Below, piece by piece: positions 44,637 to 56,677 of a DNA stretch of 64,000 bases. The position numbers and the translations under genes were made by a program. Positions within the stretch are counted from its first letter, which is position 1. Each line of letters opens with the position of its first letter. The stretch spans positions 100,732-164,731 of the forward strand of contig NZ_JABEDH010000005.1 in the NCBI RefSeq assembly GCF_029285175.1. Direction: 5' to 3'. The DNA comes from Sulfitobacter sp. M05. GTDB lineage: Bacteria; Pseudomonadota; Alphaproteobacteria; Rhodobacterales; Rhodobacteraceae. Below the pieces are notes generated by a model. The model ran no database searches. It had not been told where the DNA came from and saw only the letters and a program-made list of their open reading frames with translations.

Positions 44637-45335
44637 ATGGCAAAATTTGGAAAACGCACACGCGCGGCCCGCGAAGCATTTGCCGGCAAAGAGAACGTAA
44701 CAGTTGAAGAAGCTGTGGCGCTGATCAAAGGCAACTCGAAGGTCAAGTTTGACGAGACCATCGAAATCGCCATGAACCTTGGTGTTGACCCACGTCACGC
44801 AGACCAGATGGTCCGCGGCGTTGTTGGCCTGCCAAACGGCACCGGTAAAACCATGCGTGTTGCAGTATTCGCACGTGGCCCAAAGGCCGAAGAAGCGACA
44901 GCAGCAGGTGCCGATATCGTTGGCGCAGAAGACCTGATGGAAATCGTGCAGTCCGGCAAGATCGAATTTGATCGTTGCATCGCGACACCTGACATGATGC
45001 CAATCGTTGGTCGTCTGGGTAAAGTTCTTGGCCCGCGCAACCTGATGCCGAACCCAAAAGTGGGCACGGTGACCATGGACGTAGCGGACGCTGTGAAAGC
45101 GGCCAAAGGCGGCGAAGTTCAGTTTAAGGCTGAAAAAGGCGGCGTTGTGCATGCCGGTGTTGGCAAACTGTCCTTTGACGAGGGCAAGCTGGTTGAAAAC
45201 ATCCGTGCCTTTGTTGGTGCGGTTGCCAAGGCCAAGCCTGCTGGCTCCAAGGGCACCTACATGAAGCAGATCAACCTCAGCTCTACCATGGGCCCGGGCG
45301 TATCTGTTTCTGTGGACAACGCGATCACTGAATAA
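44637..45335 (+). CDS. rplA: 50S ribosomal protein L1
   Basis: A 232-residue L1 stalk protein and probable repressor of its own operon. It shows [54 protein letters not shown] and [12 protein letters not shown]. It follows rplK by one base and is followed by a strong terminator. Confidence 0.98.
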   Translation: MAKFGKRTRAAREAFAGKENVTVEEAVALIKGNSKVKFDETIEIAMNLGVDPRHADQMVRGVVGLPNGTGKTMRVAVFARGPKAEEATAAGADIVGAEDLMEIVQSGKIEFDRCIATPDMMPIVGRLGKVLGPRNLMPNPKVGTVTMDVADAVKAAKGGEVQFKAEKGGVVHAGVGKLSFDEGKLVENIRAFVGAVAKAKPAGSKGTYMKQINLSSTMGPGVSVSVDNAITE

Positions 45336-45357
45336 GCGTTAGCGACATTTGATTGGG

Positions 45358-45392
45358 AAAGGGCGGTGAAGCATTCACCGCCCTTTTTCTTT
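45358..45392 (+). terminator. Intrinsic terminator of rplKA
   Basis: AAAGGGCGGTGAA (45358-45370) pairs with TTCACCGCCCTTT (45374-45386) around a 3-base loop, with a T-run following. Confidence 0.88.
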
Positions 45393-45517
45393 TTGCCCCT
45401 CCGTTTTCGCCGCATGGGCTTGGCGCCACGGTGGCGGGCAAAAGCGGCGGGGGGCGGCCAATTGACTTGTCCGGGGAAATCATCCCCCCTAACAAGATGG
45501 GGAAGGTGGAGGGTGCC

Positions 45518-46399
45518 GTGACAGACAGGCTGACTGCGATTGTAACGATTTGTCGGGACGACCATTTCTATCTGAAACGGTTTGTCGCCTATTACGGTGG
45601 CCTGTTCGGGCGCGAGAACCTTTATATCGTCAGCCATGGTGACGAGCCGGAAGTGCGCGCCCTTGCGCAGGGCTGTAATGTGATCCCGATACCGGACACG
45701 CAAGCGAATAATTTCACCATCCTGAAGTCCCGCACGATGAATCATATCAAGGATGGGCTGCGCCAGTGGTTCAAACATGTGATCGTGGTGGATGTGGACG
45801 AATTTCTGGTGGTGGATCCGGCGGCAGGTATGAACCTGCGCGAATGGCTGGATCAGGCCAAGGGCAACACGATCTATACCGCTATGGGGATGGAGATTGT
45901 GCATCTGCGCGACCGTGAACCTGAGGGGGTTGAGAGCGGCATCATCGGGCCGCGTATGTTTGCGCAGATTGATTTGCATTATGCCAAGCCCTGCATCGTG
46001 TCGCGGGGGGGCAAGCTGGCGCGGGGCGGGCATTACGCGGCTTACCGCAGGCTGAACATGCCGGATTTCCTGTATCTGTTTCACATGAAATACTGCGATT
46101 TCGGGGTGTTTCAGGATACGCTGAACCGGCGCAGCGCCTTTGTCGAGGAGCAGGCCCAACATGGTGATGGCAAGGTGCGCTCGAATCCGCAGTGGTTTGC
46201 CAAAAACCGCGATGATGAGGCGGTCTTTGCCAAATTTTCCCAGCGTCCGGTGGTGCAGGGGCTGGACCTGAGCCATGTGCGTCAAGGGATGCATGATACA
46301 TGGCGCAAGCGCACAGAAACGCTGTGGCATTTTACCCATACGAAATATGACGAGATTTACCAGTTGCCGGACAGGTTCGCCGGGGTGGATGGGGAGTGA
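45518..46399 (+). CDS. Glycosyltransferase family 2-like protein
   Basis: A 293-residue protein started at GTG 45518, where GGAGG lies seven bases upstream; ATG 45497 is in frame but without such a site. The fold-defining parts are RLTAIVTICRDDHFYLKRFV, VVDVDEFLVVDP (a DXD-type motif) and DLSHVRQGMHDTW. It resembles the GT2_4 group that acts on surface polysaccharides. It sits between rplA and rplJ, an unusual place. Confidence 0.8.
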   Translation: MTDRLTAIVTICRDDHFYLKRFVAYYGGLFGRENLYIVSHGDEPEVRALAQGCNVIPIPDTQANNFTILKSRTMNHIKDGLRQWFKHVIVVDVDEFLVVDPAAGMNLREWLDQAKGNTIYTAMGMEIVHLRDREPEGVESGIIGPRMFAQIDLHYAKPCIVSRGGKLARGGHYAAYRRLNMPDFLYLFHMKYCDFGVFQDTLNRRSAFVEEQAQHGDGKVRSNPQWFAKNRDDEAVFAKFSQRPVVQGLDLSHVRQGMHDTWRKRTETLWHFTHTKYDEIYQLPDRFAGVDGE

Positions 46400-46783
46400 A
46401 TTTTCTCCTGCGTGGTGTTGTCGTTTCCTGTGGTGATGCCTGAGCTGGTGCGCTGGCCGCCCCGATATCTCAAGATTTCGTGAGAATTGAGCGGGCAGTC
46501 GGGTTTCAGGGGTTGGAAATCCTCATCCGAACAGTTAATTCAGCCTTCAAGCACAAAAGCGCGATTCGTCGCGCTTTTGTGCTTTTCGTCCGAGACGGTG
46601 GGTGCTGGCGCTTTTTTCCAGCATAATTCCTGCCTGAGACGGGAAAAGGTAATTTCTTCGGATCGCCCGAGACGGCTCTCCGCAGTGACGCACCCGGCCC
46701 CCGTAAGGACCCGAATGTCGGGACAATCTATGTTCCGGCAAAACTGAGCCGGAGGGGTAACCCTCCCTTACTGGAGTGAAACT
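46400..46783. promoter_or_regulatory. rplJ upstream region and leader
   Basis: These 384 bases hold no gene. A UUCG-capped terminator (46549-46584) ends upstream transcripts. The following 200 bases before GTG 46784 should include the L10 leader, which in other bacteria folds to bind the L10-L12 complex for autorepression; short hairpins such as TGCTGG/CCAGCA near 46607-46625 are visible. No clear promoter hexamers were found. Confidence 0.5.
46549..46586 (+). terminator. Strong UUCG-tetraloop terminator upstream of rplJ
   Basis: AAGCACAAAAGCGCGA (46549-46564) pairs perfectly with TCGCGCTTTTGTGCTT (46569-46584) across TTCG; TTTT follows. It isolates the glycosyltransferase transcript from rplJ. 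Confidence 0.85.
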
Positions 46784-47296
46784 GTGGATAGAGCACAAAA
46801 AGAACAGTTGGTCGACGAGCTCGGCCAAATCTTTGAAAGCTCTGGCGTCGTTGTGGTATCTCACTACGTCGGTTTGACAGTTGCTGAAATGCAGGATCTT
46901 CGGGCGCGCGCACGTGCGGCTGATGCATCTGTGCGTGTTGCCAAGAACAGGCTCGCCAAAATCGCCCTTGAAGGGAAGCCATGCGAAAGCATCGCGGACC
47001 TTCTTGAGGGGATGACCGTTCTGACCTTTTCTGAGGATCCTGTGGCTGCGGCCAAGGTTGCTCAGGAGTTCGCCAAGGAGAACCAAAAGTTCGTTATCCT
47101 TGGTGGTGCAATGGGTGAGAACGCTCTGGACGTCGCCGGTGTTGAATCCGTGTCCAAGATGCCTTCGCGGGAGGAGCTTATCTCCACCATCGCGGGCATG
47201 CTGGGCGCACCTGCATCCAACATCGCCGGGGCCATTGGCGCACCTGCAAGCAACATCGCATCCATTTTGTCCACCATCGAGGACAAAGCTGCGTAA
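46784..47296 (+). CDS. rplJ: 50S ribosomal protein L10
   Basis: A 170-residue protein that anchors L7/L12 dimers. It begins at GTG 46784 ([20 protein letters not shown]) behind an [24 protein letters not shown] and [13 protein letters not shown] are family blocks, and the C-terminus is an alanine-rich helix that binds L12. The GTG start and long leader suit translational autoregulation. It is followed by rplL. Confidence 0.97.
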   Translation: MDRAQKEQLVDELGQIFESSGVVVVSHYVGLTVAEMQDLRARARAADASVRVAKNRLAKIALEGKPCESIADLLEGMTVLTFSEDPVAAAKVAQEFAKENQKFVILGGAMGENALDVAGVESVSKMPSREELISTIAGMLGAPASNIAGAIGAPASNIASILSTIEDKAA

Positions 47297-47368
47297 AGCA
47301 TATCGTCAAGCTGGCGTGTTGAAACAACACGTTGGAACACACATATTGTTAACGGAAAGAGCTAAAAC

Positions 47369-47740
47369 ATGGCTGATCTGAAAAAACTGGCAGAAGACAT
47401 TGTTGGTCTGACACTGCTTGAAGCACAAGAACTGAAAACCATCCTCAAAGACGAGTATGGCATCGAACCAGCCGCCGGTGGCGCTGTAATGATGGCTGGC
47501 CCAGCAGACGCTGGCGGCGCCGCAGAAGAGAAAACTGAATTTGACGTCGTTCTGAAGAACGCCGGCGCTTCCAAGATCAACGTGATCAAAGAAGTCCGCG
47601 GCATCACCGGTCTGGGCCTGAAAGAAGCCAAAGACCTGGTTGAAGCCGGTGGCAAAATCAAAGAAGGCGTCGATAAAGCCGAAGCCGAAGACGTAAAAGC
47701 CAAGCTGGAAGCAGCTGGCGCAGAAGTCGAACTGGCGTAA
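47369..47740 (+). CDS. rplL: 50S ribosomal protein L7/L12
   Basis: A 123-residue stalk protein. The N-terminal dimerisation part ([18 protein letters not shown]), alanine-glycine hinge, and C-terminal domain ([35 protein letters not shown]) are all present. It follows rplJ by 72 bases. Confidence 0.98.
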   Translation: MADLKKLAEDIVGLTLLEAQELKTILKDEYGIEPAAGGAVMMAGPADAGGAAEEKTEFDVVLKNAGASKINVIKEVRGITGLGLKEAKDLVEAGGKIKEGVDKAEAEDVKAKLEAAGAEVELA

Positions 47741-47744
47741 GCTG

Positions 47745-47784
47745 GTGGGTTTCACCCATCCTGCGTAGGGTGGGTGAAACCCAC
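47745..47784. repeat. REP-like double palindrome after rplL
   Basis: GTGGGTTTCACCCA (47745-47758) and TGGGTGAAACCCAC (47771-47784) are perfect 14-base inverted arms, loop TCCTGCGTAGGG. Each arm is itself a small palindrome (TGGGT, 3 bases, ACCCA). This two-level structure is shared with the element at 62652-62702. Confidence 0.7.
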
Positions 47785-47802
47785 GCGTTCGCGCGTAAAA
47801 CA

Positions 47803-47836
47803 TTGGCTGGATGGGGAGATTTCCCTGTCCAGCCAA
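47803..47836 (+). other. Hairpin in the rplL-rpoB spacer
   Basis: TTGGCTGGA (47803-47811) pairs with TCCAGCCAA (47828-47836), with an inner GGGGA/TTCCC. There is no T-run; an attenuator or RNase III processing site before rpoB is a reasonable inference. Confidence 0.5.
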
Positions 47837-48007
47837 ACCTGTCTTGAAGGGTGCTTTGGTTGAAAAGCCTCCTTCTGGAAAGGTCCATAGGTCGGAAGGT
47901 GTGCGGTGGGACGCATGCCAGCATAGACCGGATTGATCCGCTCTGTTGGACGCGTCACGGCCCCGGTGGCGGCGTTCAGGCAAGAGATACGAAAGGTATT
48001 ACGACAC

Positions 48008-51000
48008 ATGGCACAATCCTTCCTTGGCCAGAAGCGTCTCCGTAAATATTATGGCAAAATCCGCGAAGTGCTGGACATGCCGAACCTTATCGAGGTTCAG
48101 AAATCTTCCTACGACCTGTTCCTGAACTCTGGTGACGCTGAGACGCCCACCGATGGCGATGGCATTCAGGGTGTGTTCCAGTCGGTTTTCCCGATCAAGG
48201 ACTTCAACGAAACCTCCGTGCTTGAGTACGTCAAGTACGAGCTGGAAAAGCCGAAATACGACGTTGAGGAATGTCAGCAGCGTGACATGACTTATAGCGC
48301 GCCGTTGAAGGTGACCCTGCGTCTGATCGTGTTTGAAGTAGACGAAGACACAGGCGCAAAGTCTGTTAAGGACATCAAAGAGCAGGACGTGTTCATGGGC
48401 GATATGCCCCTGATGACACCGAACGGGACGTTCATTGTGAACGGCACCGAACGTGTGATCGTGTCCCAGATGCACCGTTCCCCCGGGGTGTTCTTTGACC
48501 ACGACAAGGGCAAAACACACAGCTCTGGTAAGCTGTTGTTCGCCTGCCGCATTATTCCCTACCGAGGTTCGTGGCTGGATTTCGAATTCGACGCCAAAGA
48601 CATCGTTTTTGCGCGGATTGACCGCCGTCGTAAGCTGCCTGTTACCACGCTGCTTTATGCGCTGGGGCTGGATCAGGAATCCATCATGGATGCCTATTAC
48701 AACACGGTGACCTACAAGCTGAACAAGAAGTCCGGCTGGGTTGCGCCGTTCTTCCCGGATCGTGTGCGGGGTACACGTCCGACCTATGATATCGTCGATG
48801 CAAAATCCGGCGAGATCCTGTTTGAGCAGGGCAAGAAAGCCACGCCTCGCGCGGTCAAGCAATTGATCGACGCCGGTGAAGTGACTGAACTGTTGCTGCC
48901 CTTTGACCACATTCAGGGCAAATTTGTTGCCAAGGACATCATCAACGAGGAAACTGGCGCGATCTATGTCGAGGCCGGTGACGAGTTGACGCTGGAGTAT
49001 GACAAAGACGGCGATCTGATCGGCGGTACAGCCAAAGAGCTGATCGAAGCGGGTATCACCGAGATTCCGTTGCTGGACATCGATAACGTCAATGTCGGCC
49101 CTTACATGCGTAACACCATGGCCAACGACAAGAACATGAACCGGGACACCGCGCTCATGGATATCTATCGTGTTATGCGCCCGGGCGAGCCGCCCACCGT
49201 TGAAGCCGCGTCAAATCTGTTTGACACGTTGTTCTTTGACAGCGAGCGTTATGACCTGTCCGCTGTTGGTCGTGTGAAAATGAACATGCGTCTGGACCTG
49301 GATGCGGAAGACACGCAGCGCACCCTGCGCCGCGAAGACATCGTATCCTGCATCAAGGCGCTGGTTGACCTGCGTGACGGTCGCGGCGACATCGACGACA
49401 TTGACCACCTTGGTAACCGTCGCGTGCGTTCCGTTGGCGAACTGATGGAAAACCAGTACCGCGTTGGCCTGTTGCGCATGGAACGTGCGATCAAAGAGCG
49501 GATGTCTTCCGTCGAGATCGACACAGTGATGCCGCAGGATTTGATCAATGCCAAACCTGCTGCCGCAGCGGTACGTGAATTCTTTGGCTCATCGCAGCTG
49601 TCGCAGTTCATGGACCAAACCAACCCGCTGTCCGAGGTTACGCACAAGCGTCGCCTTTCCGCGCTTGGACCTGGGGGTCTGACCCGCGAACGTGCCGGTT
49701 TTGAAGTCCGAGACGTTCACCCGACCCACTATGGCCGGATGTGTCCGATTGAAACGCCGGAAGGCCCGAACATTGGTCTGATCAACTCGCTGGCGACATT
49801 TGCCCGCGTGAACAAATACGGCTTTATCGAAACGCCTTACCGCGTTGTGAAAGACAGCAAGGTGACCGATGAGGTTCACTATATGTCTGCCACAGAGGAA
49901 ATGCGTCATACCGTGGCGCAGGCGAACGCGTCGCTGGATGGCGAGGGCAAATTCACCAACGAGATGGTGAACACACGCCGCTCGGGTGACTATACGCTGG
50001 CCCCAACGGAAAGCGTTGATTTGATCGACGTTTCCCCAAAGCAGCTGGTCTCGGTTGCGGCCTCGTTGATCCCGTTCCTTGAAAACGATGACGCCAACCG
50101 CGCCTTGATGGGGTCGAACATGCAACGTCAGGCGGTGCCATTGCTGCAAGCGGAAGCGCCGCTTGTTGGGACCGGCATCGAGGAAGTTGTGGCACGGGAT
50201 TCCGGTGCGGCTTACATGGCAAAACGTGGTGGTATCATCGACCAGGTCGATGCATCCCGTATCGTTCTGCGTGCCACCGAAGATCTTGAGCTGGGCGACG
50301 CGGGTGTGGACATCTACCGTATGCGCAAATTCCAGCGGTCAAACCAGAACACCTGTATCAACCAGCGTCCGCTGGTGAAGGTGGGCGAAGTGGTGACCAA
50401 AGGTCAGGTGATTGCGGATGGTCCGTCGACTGACATGGGTGAACTGGCCCTTGGTAAAAACGTGGTTGTCGCGTTTATGCCTTGGAACGGCTACAACTAT
50501 GAAGACTCCATCCTGATTTCCGAGCGGATTTCACGGGACGACGTCTTTACCTCGATCCACATCGAAGAGTTTGAGGTTGCGGCGCGTGACACCAAGCTTG
50601 GACCAGAAGAAATTACCCGCGACATCCCGAACGTCGGTGAAGAAGCGCTGCGCAACCTCGACGAGGCGGGCATCGTTTACATCGGTGCGGATGTTGAGCC
50701 GGGCGATATTCTGGTGGGTAAGATCACGCCAAAAGGCGAAAGCCCGATGACACCGGAAGAGAAACTGCTGCGGGCGATCTTTGGCGAAAAAGCCTCTGAC
50801 GTGCGTGACACTTCCCTGCGGGTGAAACCGGGTGACTTTGGTACGGTTGTCGAAGTGCGTGTCTTTAACCGCCACGGTGTGGAAAAAGACGAACGTGCGC
50901 TTCAGATCGAGCGTGAAGAAGTCGAGCGTCTGGCACGTGACCGTGACGACGAACTGGGCATTCTGGATCGCAACATCTATGCGCGTCTGCGCGGTATGAT

Positions 51001-52147
51001 CCTTGGAAAAGTTGCGGTGAAGGGGCCGAAAGGCGTCGCATCGAACAGCCAGATCACCGAAACCATGCTGGATGACGTCCTGACCCGTGGTCAGTGGTGG
51101 CAGTTGGCGCTGGAAGACGAGGATGACGCGAAAATCGTCGAAGCCCTGAACGAGCAGTACGAGATCCAGAAGCGGACCTTGGATGCACGTTTCGAGGACA
51201 AGGTCGAGAAAGTGCGCCGTGGCGACGATCTGCCTCCGGGTGTGATGAAGATGGTCAAAGTCTTCGTCGCGGTGAAGCGCAAGCTGCAGCCGGGCGACAA
51301 GATGGCGGGCCGTCACGGGAACAAAGGTGTTATTTCCAAGGTTGTACCGATGGAAGACATGCCGTTCCTCGAAGATGGTACGCCGGTCGACTTCTGTTTG
51401 AACCCGCTGGGTGTTCCCAGCCGGATGAACGTTGGTCAGATTTTGGAAACCCACATGGGTTGGGCCGCACGTGGTCTGGGCCTGAACATCGACGAAGCGA
51501 TGCAGGAATATAAGCGCTCCGGCGATTTGACCCCTGTGCGTGAAGCGATGAACATCGCCTATGGCGCGGACGTTTATGCCGAAGGTATCGAAGGCATGGA
51601 CGAGGAAGCGCTGCTGGATGCGGCGTCCAACGTCACACGCGGTGTGCCAATTGCGACACCGGTCTTTGACGGTGCCAAAGAGGCAGATGTGAACGACGCG
51701 CTGGTCCGTGCTGGGTTCTCTTCTTCTGGTCAGTCGGTGCTGTTTGATGGCCGCACAGGCGAGCAGTTTGCCCGCCCTGTGACCGTGGGTGTCAAATACC
51801 TGCTGAAACTGCACCACCTTGTGGATGACAAAATCCACGCGCGTTCTACCGGTCCATACTCGCTGGTTACCCAGCAGCCATTGGGCGGTAAAGCGCAGTT
51901 CGGTGGTCAGCGCTTTGGTGAGATGGAGGTCTGGGCACTGGAAGCTTACGGCGCTGCATACACCTTGCAGGAAATGCTGACTGTGAAATCCGATGACGTG
52001 GCTGGCCGGACGAAAGTCTATGAAAGCATCGTCAAGGGCGAGGACAACTTTGAAGCGGGTATCCCAGAGAGCTTTAACGTTCTCGTGAAAGAAGTCCGCG
52101 GCCTCGGCCTGAATATGGAACTCCTGGATGCGGAGGAAGATGAGTGA
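48008..52147 (+). CDS. rpoB: DNA-directed RNA polymerase subunit beta
   Basis: A 1379-residue subunit. It starts [17 protein letters not shown] at ATG 48008. Characteristic regions include the rifampicin region ([31 protein letters not shown], wild-type in appearance), [19 protein letters not shown], and the C-terminal [20 protein letters not shown]. The length is normal for alphaproteobacteria. It is followed after 94 bases by rpoC, with two hairpins between. Confidence 0.98.
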   Translation: MAQSFLGQKRLRKYYGKIREVLDMPNLIEVQKSSYDLFLNSGDAETPTDGDGIQGVFQSVFPIKDFNETSVLEYVKYELEKPKYDVEECQQRDMTYSAPLKVTLRLIVFEVDEDTGAKSVKDIKEQDVFMGDMPLMTPNGTFIVNGTERVIVSQMHRSPGVFFDHDKGKTHSSGKLLFACRIIPYRGSWLDFEFDAKDIVFARIDRRRKLPVTTLLYALGLDQESIMDAYYNTVTYKLNKKSGWVAPFFPDRVRGTRPTYDIVDAKSGEILFEQGKKATPRAVKQLIDAGEVTELLLPFDHIQGKFVAKDIINEETGAIYVEAGDELTLEYDKDGDLIGGTAKELIEAGITEIPLLDIDNVNVGPYMRNTMANDKNMNRDTALMDIYRVMRPGEPPTVEAASNLFDTLFFDSERYDLSAVGRVKMNMRLDLDAEDTQRTLRREDIVSCIKALVDLRDGRGDIDDIDHLGNRRVRSVGELMENQYRVGLLRMERAIKERMSSVEIDTVMPQDLINAKPAAAAVREFFGSSQLSQFMDQTNPLSEVTHKRRLSALGPGGLTRERAGFEVRDVHPTHYGRMCPIETPEGPNIGLINSLATFARVNKYGFIETPYRVVKDSKVTDEVHYMSATEEMRHTVAQANASLDGEGKFTNEMVNTRRSGDYTLAPTESVDLIDVSPKQLVSVAASLIPFLENDDANRALMGSNMQRQAVPLLQAEAPLVGTGIEEVVARDSGAAYMAKRGGIIDQVDASRIVLRATEDLELGDAGVDIYRMRKFQRSNQNTCINQRPLVKVGEVVTKGQVIADGPSTDMGELALGKNVVVAFMPWNGYNYEDSILISERISRDDVFTSIHIEEFEVAARDTKLGPEEITRDIPNVGEEALRNLDEAGIVYIGADVEPGDILVGKITPKGESPMTPEEKLLRAIFGEKASDVRDTSLRVKPGDFGTVVEVRVFNRHGVEKDERALQIEREEVERLARDRDDELGILDRNIYARLRGMILGKVAVKGPKGVASNSQITETMLDDVLTRGQWWQLALEDEDDAKIVEALNEQYEIQKRTLDARFEDKVEKVRRGDDLPPGVMKMVKVFVAVKRKLQPGDKMAGRHGNKGVISKVVPMEDMPFLEDGTPVDFCLNPLGVPSRMNVGQILETHMGWAARGLGLNIDEAMQEYKRSGDLTPVREAMNIAYGADVYAEGIEGMDEEALLDAASNVTRGVPIATPVFDGAKEADVNDALVRAGFSSSGQSVLFDGRTGEQFARPVTVGVKYLLKLHHLVDDKIHARSTGPYSLVTQQPLGGKAQFGGQRFGEMEVWALEAYGAAYTLQEMLTVKSDDVAGRTKVYESIVKGEDNFEAGIPESFNVLVKEVRGLGLNMELLDAEEDE

Positions 52148-52153
52148 ACCAAC

Positions 52154-52202
52154 GACCGGAATTTTTTGAAAATTCCGGTCCGTTTTCTTCAAAAGAAAAC
52201 GG
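52154..52202 (+). other. Twin hairpins between rpoB and rpoC
   Basis: Hairpin 1: GACCGGAATTTT (52154-52165) with AAAATTCCGGTC (52169-52180). Hairpin 2: CCGTTTTCTT (52180-52189) with AAGAAAACGG (52193-52202). Each has a 3-base loop and perfect stem; they share one base. No terminator T-run ends hairpin 2. They may be processing or mRNA-stability elements. Confidence 0.6.
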
Positions 52203-52241
52203 TTCCGTCTCTCCCAATGCTCCCAATTCAAGGAATTGAAA

Positions 52242-55200
52242 ATGAACCAGGAACTGACAAACAACCCGTTTAACCCCGTCACGCCGATGAAGACGTTTGA
52301 CGAGATCAAGGTATCTCTGGCTTCGCCAGAACGTATCCTGTCGTGGTCTTTCGGTGAGATCAAAAAGCCCGAAACCATTAACTATCGTACGTTCAAGCCA
52401 GAGCGTGACGGTCTGTTCTGTGCGCGTATCTTTGGCCCGATCAAAGACTATGAATGTCTGTGCGGCAAATATAAGCGCATGAAATATCGCGGCGTTGTCT
52501 GCGAAAAATGCGGTGTGGAAGTCACGCTGCAAAAGGTCCGTCGTGAGCGCATGGGCCACATCGAACTGGCGTCGCCCGTTGCGCACATCTGGTTCCTGAA
52601 ATCGCTGCCCTCCCGCATCGGCCTGATGCTGGACATGACGCTGCGCGATCTGGAACGTGTGCTGTATTTCGAAAACTACGTGGTTATCGAACCCGGTCTG
52701 ACGGACCTTACCTATGGTCAGATGATGACCGAGGAAGAGTACATGGACGCGCAGGATGCTTATGGCATGGACGCGTTCACCGCCAACATCGGTGCCGAAG
52801 CGATCCGCGAAATGCTGGCCGCGATCGACCTTGAAGCAGAGGCCGACCAGCTGCGCGAAGAGCTGAAAGAAGCCACAGGCGAATTGAAGCCCAAGAAGAT
52901 CATCAAGCGTTTGAAGGTGGTTGAGTCCTTCCTTGAATCCGGTAACCGCCCCGAGTGGATGGTTCTGACCGTGATCCCTGTGATCCCGCCAGAACTGCGC
53001 CCGCTGGTGCCACTGGACGGTGGTCGTTTCGCGACGTCTGACCTCAACGACCTTTACCGTCGTGTGATCAACCGGAACAACCGTTTGAAGCGTCTGATCG
53101 AGCTGCGCGCACCTGACATCATCGTACGTAACGAAAAGCGGATGTTGCAGGAATCTGTTGATGCGCTGTTCGACAATGGCCGTCGTGGTCGTGTGATCAC
53201 CGGTGCCAACAAGCGTCCGTTGAAATCACTGTCCGACATGCTGAAAGGTAAGCAGGGCCGTTTCCGTCAGAACCTTTTGGGTAAACGCGTCGACTTTTCT
53301 GGCCGTTCGGTCATTGTGACCGGCCCAGAGCTGAAACTGCATCAATGTGGTTTGCCGAAAAAGATGGCGCTGGAGCTGTTCAAGCCGTTTATCTATTCGC
53401 GGCTTGAGGCCAAAGGTCTGTCTTCCACGGTGAAGCAGGCCAAGAAGCTGGTGGAAAAAGAACGTCCCGAAGTTTGGGATATCCTCGACGAGGTCATCCG
53501 CGAACACCCTGTCATGCTGAACCGTGCGCCCACGCTACACCGTCTTGGCATTCAGGCGTTCGAGCCGGTCTTGATCGAAGGTAAGGCGATCCAGCTGCAC
53601 CCGCTGGTGTGTTCAGCCTTTAACGCGGACTTTGACGGTGACCAGATGGCGGTTCACGTGCCGCTGTCGCTTGAGGCACAGCTTGAAGCGCGTGTTCTGA
53701 TGATGTCCACGAACAACGTTCTGTCACCTGCAAACGGTGCGCCGATCATTGTTCCGTCACAGGATATGATTTTGGGCCTGTATTACACCACGCTGGAACG
53801 CGAAGGTATGAAGGGCGAGGGCAAGGTATTTGGCACCGTGGACGAGGTGCAGCACGCACTGGACGCGGGCGAGGTACACTTGCACACCAAGATCAAGGCA
53901 CGGATCAAGCAGATCGACAGCGAAGGCAACGAAGTGCTGATGCGCTTTGACACCACGCCGGGCCGTGTGCGTTTGGGGGCATTGCTGCCGCTGAATGCAA
54001 AGGCCCCGTTTGATCTGGTCAACCGTTTGCTGCGTAAGAAAGAAGTGCAGCAGGTTATTGATACGGTCTACCGTTACTGTGGTCAGAAAGAATCCGTTAT
54101 CTTCTGTGATCACATCATGACGATGGGTTTCCGCGAAGCGTTCAAGGCCGGTATTTCGTTTGGTAAAGACGACATGCTGATCCCGGACAGCAAGTGGCCA
54201 CTGGTTGAAGAAACACGCGAGCAGGTGCGCGATTTTGAACAGCAGTACATGGACGGCCTGATCACACAGGGCGAAAAGTACAACAAAGTTGTCGATGCAT
54301 GGTCGAAGTGTAACGATAAGGTCACCGACGCGATGATGGGGTCGATTTCCGACACCACCTATGGCGAAAACGGGTCCGAAAATGAACCGAACTCGGTGTA
54401 CATGATGGCCCACTCCGGTGCGCGTGGTTCTGTAACCCAGATGAAACAGCTGGGCGGGATGCGTGGTCTGATGGCCAAGCCGAATGGCGACATCATCGAG
54501 ACACCGATCATCTCGAACTTTAAGGAAGGTCTGACCGTTCTTGAATACTTCAACTCTACCCACGGTGCCCGTAAGGGTCTGTCGGATACGGCTTTGAAGA
54601 CTGCGAACTCCGGTTACCTGACCCGTCGTCTGGTGGATGTTGCACAGGACTGCATCGTACGTATGCACGACTGTGGCACCGAAGCGGCGATTACTGCGGA
54701 AGCAGCTGTTAATGACGGTGAAGTTGTCTCCTCTCTGGCCGAGCGTCTGCTGGGTCGTGTCGCGGCGGACGATATCGTCAAGCCGGGTACGGATGAGGTG
54801 ATTGTGCCGGCTGGTGGTCTGATCGACGAGCGTATGGCCGATCTGATCGACGAACATGCGGTGCAGGTTGCACGCATCCGTTCGCCGCTGACCTGTGAAG
54901 CGGAAGAGGGTGTTTGCGCCACATGTTACGGTCGTGACCTTGCCCGTGGTACATTGGTGAACCAAGGCGAAGCGGTGGGCATCATTGCGGCGCAGTCAAT
55001 TGGTGAACCAGGTACACAGCTGACAATGCGGACCTTCCACATTGGTGGTGTTGCTCAGGGTGGACAGCAGTCCTTCCTCGAGGCCAGCCAAGAAGGTAAA
55101 ATCGTGTTCGAAAACGCACAGACCCTTGAGAATGCCGCAGGGCAGATCATGGTTATGGGCCGGAACATGAAGATGCTGATTGTCGGCGAAGATGGTGCAG

Positions 55201-56489
55201 AGCGTGCCAGCCACAAGATCGGCTATGGTACCACGCTGTTCGTCAAGGACGGTGACACGGTTGCCCGTGGCGACAAGCTGTTCGAATGGGATCCGTACAC
55301 ATTGCCGATCATCGCGGAGAAATCCGGTATGACCAAATTCGTCGACCTTGTGTCGGGGATTGCGGTTAAGGATGAAACCGATGATGCGACCGGTATGACA
55401 CAGAAGATCGTGATCGACTGGCGTGCAGCGACCAAGGGCAACGAATTGAAGCCTGAAGTCTTGCTGGTGGGTGAAGATGGCGAGCCATTGCGCAATGATG
55501 CGGGCAACCCGGTGACCTATCCGATGTCCGTTGACGCGATCCTGTCCGTTGAGGATCAGACCGAAATCAAGGCTGGTGACATCGTTGCGCGTATCCCGCG
55601 TGAAGGTGCCAAGACCAAGGATATTACCGGTGGTCTGCCACGGGTTGCGGAACTCTTTGAGGCACGTCGCCCCAAGGATCACGCGATCATTGCAGAGATC
55701 GACGGTTATGTCCGCTTTGGTAAGGACTATAAGAACAAGCGTCGTATCGCGATCGAGTCCGCCGATGATCCGGATTACAAGGTCGAGTACATGGTGCCCA
55801 AGGGCAAGCACATCCCGGTTGCGGAAGGTGATTTTGTCCAGAAGGGTGACTACATCATGGACGGCAATCCGGCGCCGCATGACATCCTTGCGATTATGGG
55901 TGTTGAGGCCTTGGCCGACTATATGATCGACGAAGTTCAGGACGTGTATCGTTTGCAGGGCGTTAAGATCAACGACAAGCACATCGAAGTGATCGTGCGT
56001 CAGATGCTGCAAAAGTGGGAAGTTCAGGAATCTGGCGACACCACGCTGTTGAAAGGCGAACACGTCGACAAGCAGGAATTCGATCAGGCTAACGAAAAGG
56101 CTGCATCGAAGGGCGGTCGTCTGGCGAAAGGCGAACCGATCCTGCTGGGGATTACGAAAGCGTCCTTGCAGACACGTTCGTTCATCTCTGCGGCGTCGTT
56201 CCAGGAAACCACGCGGGTTCTTACCGAAGCTTCGGTACAGGGCAAGCGCGACAAACTGGTCGGTCTGAAAGAGAACGTCATTGTGGGCCGTCTGATCCCT
56301 GCCGGGACCGGTGGTGCGACCATGCAGATGCGTAAAGTGGCAAGTGATCGTGACAATGTTGTCATCGAAGCGCGCCGTGAAGAAGCGGAAGCAGCGGCGG
56401 CACTGGCGGCACCTGTGGTCGAGGACAATGACATCGTCGGTGGCGATGTGTTCAGCTCGCCAACCTTTGACGAGGAAAGCCGCGATTAA
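52242..56489 (+). CDS. rpoC: DNA-directed RNA polymerase subunit beta'
   Basis: A 1415-residue subunit. The N-terminal zinc-binding cysteines are in [20 protein letters not shown], the active-site Mg motif is [13 protein letters not shown], and the trigger loop follows [11 protein letters not shown]. The second zinc site is [22 protein letters not shown] 52242 has AAGGA seven bases upstream. It is followed by a strong terminator, so the rplJ-rpoC unit ends here. Confidence 0.98.
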   Translation: MNQELTNNPFNPVTPMKTFDEIKVSLASPERILSWSFGEIKKPETINYRTFKPERDGLFCARIFGPIKDYECLCGKYKRMKYRGVVCEKCGVEVTLQKVRRERMGHIELASPVAHIWFLKSLPSRIGLMLDMTLRDLERVLYFENYVVIEPGLTDLTYGQMMTEEEYMDAQDAYGMDAFTANIGAEAIREMLAAIDLEAEADQLREELKEATGELKPKKIIKRLKVVESFLESGNRPEWMVLTVIPVIPPELRPLVPLDGGRFATSDLNDLYRRVINRNNRLKRLIELRAPDIIVRNEKRMLQESVDALFDNGRRGRVITGANKRPLKSLSDMLKGKQGRFRQNLLGKRVDFSGRSVIVTGPELKLHQCGLPKKMALELFKPFIYSRLEAKGLSSTVKQAKKLVEKERPEVWDILDEVIREHPVMLNRAPTLHRLGIQAFEPVLIEGKAIQLHPLVCSAFNADFDGDQMAVHVPLSLEAQLEARVLMMSTNNVLSPANGAPIIVPSQDMILGLYYTTLEREGMKGEGKVFGTVDEVQHALDAGEVHLHTKIKARIKQIDSEGNEVLMRFDTTPGRVRLGALLPLNAKAPFDLVNRLLRKKEVQQVIDTVYRYCGQKESVIFCDHIMTMGFREAFKAGISFGKDDMLIPDSKWPLVEETREQVRDFEQQYMDGLITQGEKYNKVVDAWSKCNDKVTDAMMGSISDTTYGENGSENEPNSVYMMAHSGARGSVTQMKQLGGMRGLMAKPNGDIIETPIISNFKEGLTVLEYFNSTHGARKGLSDTALKTANSGYLTRRLVDVAQDCIVRMHDCGTEAAITAEAAVNDGEVVSSLAERLLGRVAADDIVKPGTDEVIVPAGGLIDERMADLIDEHAVQVARIRSPLTCEAEEGVCATCYGRDLARGTLVNQGEAVGIIAAQSIGEPGTQLTMRTFHIGGVAQGGQQSFLEASQEGKIVFENAQTLENAAGQIMVMGRNMKMLIVGEDGAERASHKIGYGTTLFVKDGDTVARGDKLFEWDPYTLPIIAEKSGMTKFVDLVSGIAVKDETDDATGMTQKIVIDWRAATKGNELKPEVLLVGEDGEPLRNDAGNPVTYPMSVDAILSVEDQTEIKAGDIVARIPREGAKTKDITGGLPRVAELFEARRPKDHAIIAEIDGYVRFGKDYKNKRRIAIESADDPDYKVEYMVPKGKHIPVAEGDFVQKGDYIMDGNPAPHDILAIMGVEALADYMIDEVQDVYRLQGVKINDKHIEVIVRQMLQKWEVQESGDTTLLKGEHVDKQEFDQANEKAASKGGRLAKGEPILLGITKASLQTRSFISAASFQETTRVLTEASVQGKRDKLVGLKENVIVGRLIPAGTGGATMQMRKVASDRDNVVIEARREEAEAAAALAAPVVEDNDIVGGDVFSSPTFDEESRD

Positions 56490-56518
56490 TCTCGCGACTG
56501 ACCTTTAAGTGATAAAAA

Positions 56519-56551
56519 CCCCCGCAGTTGCAAAGCTGCGGGGGCTTTTTT
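56519..56551 (+). terminator. Intrinsic terminator of rpoBC
   Basis: CCCCCGCAG (56519-56527) pairs with CTGCGGGGG (56536-56544); TTTTTT follows at 56546-56551. Confidence 0.9.
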
Positions 56552-56677
56552 GTCGGATGCGGGAACGGGCTGCCCGTATTTGCGACGCCGCCCCCTTGCT
56601 GGACCTGCAGGGCATTTACCCCCCTTTAGCCGTGCGGATGTTTGCCCTAGGTTAAGGTCAAAACAGCAGGGCGAAAC

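Noticed and set aside
50531..52378. A 615-codon leftward open frame over rpoB
   Set aside because: It lies antisense to rpoB, has no family motif, and is explained by the high GC content; rpoB is certain.
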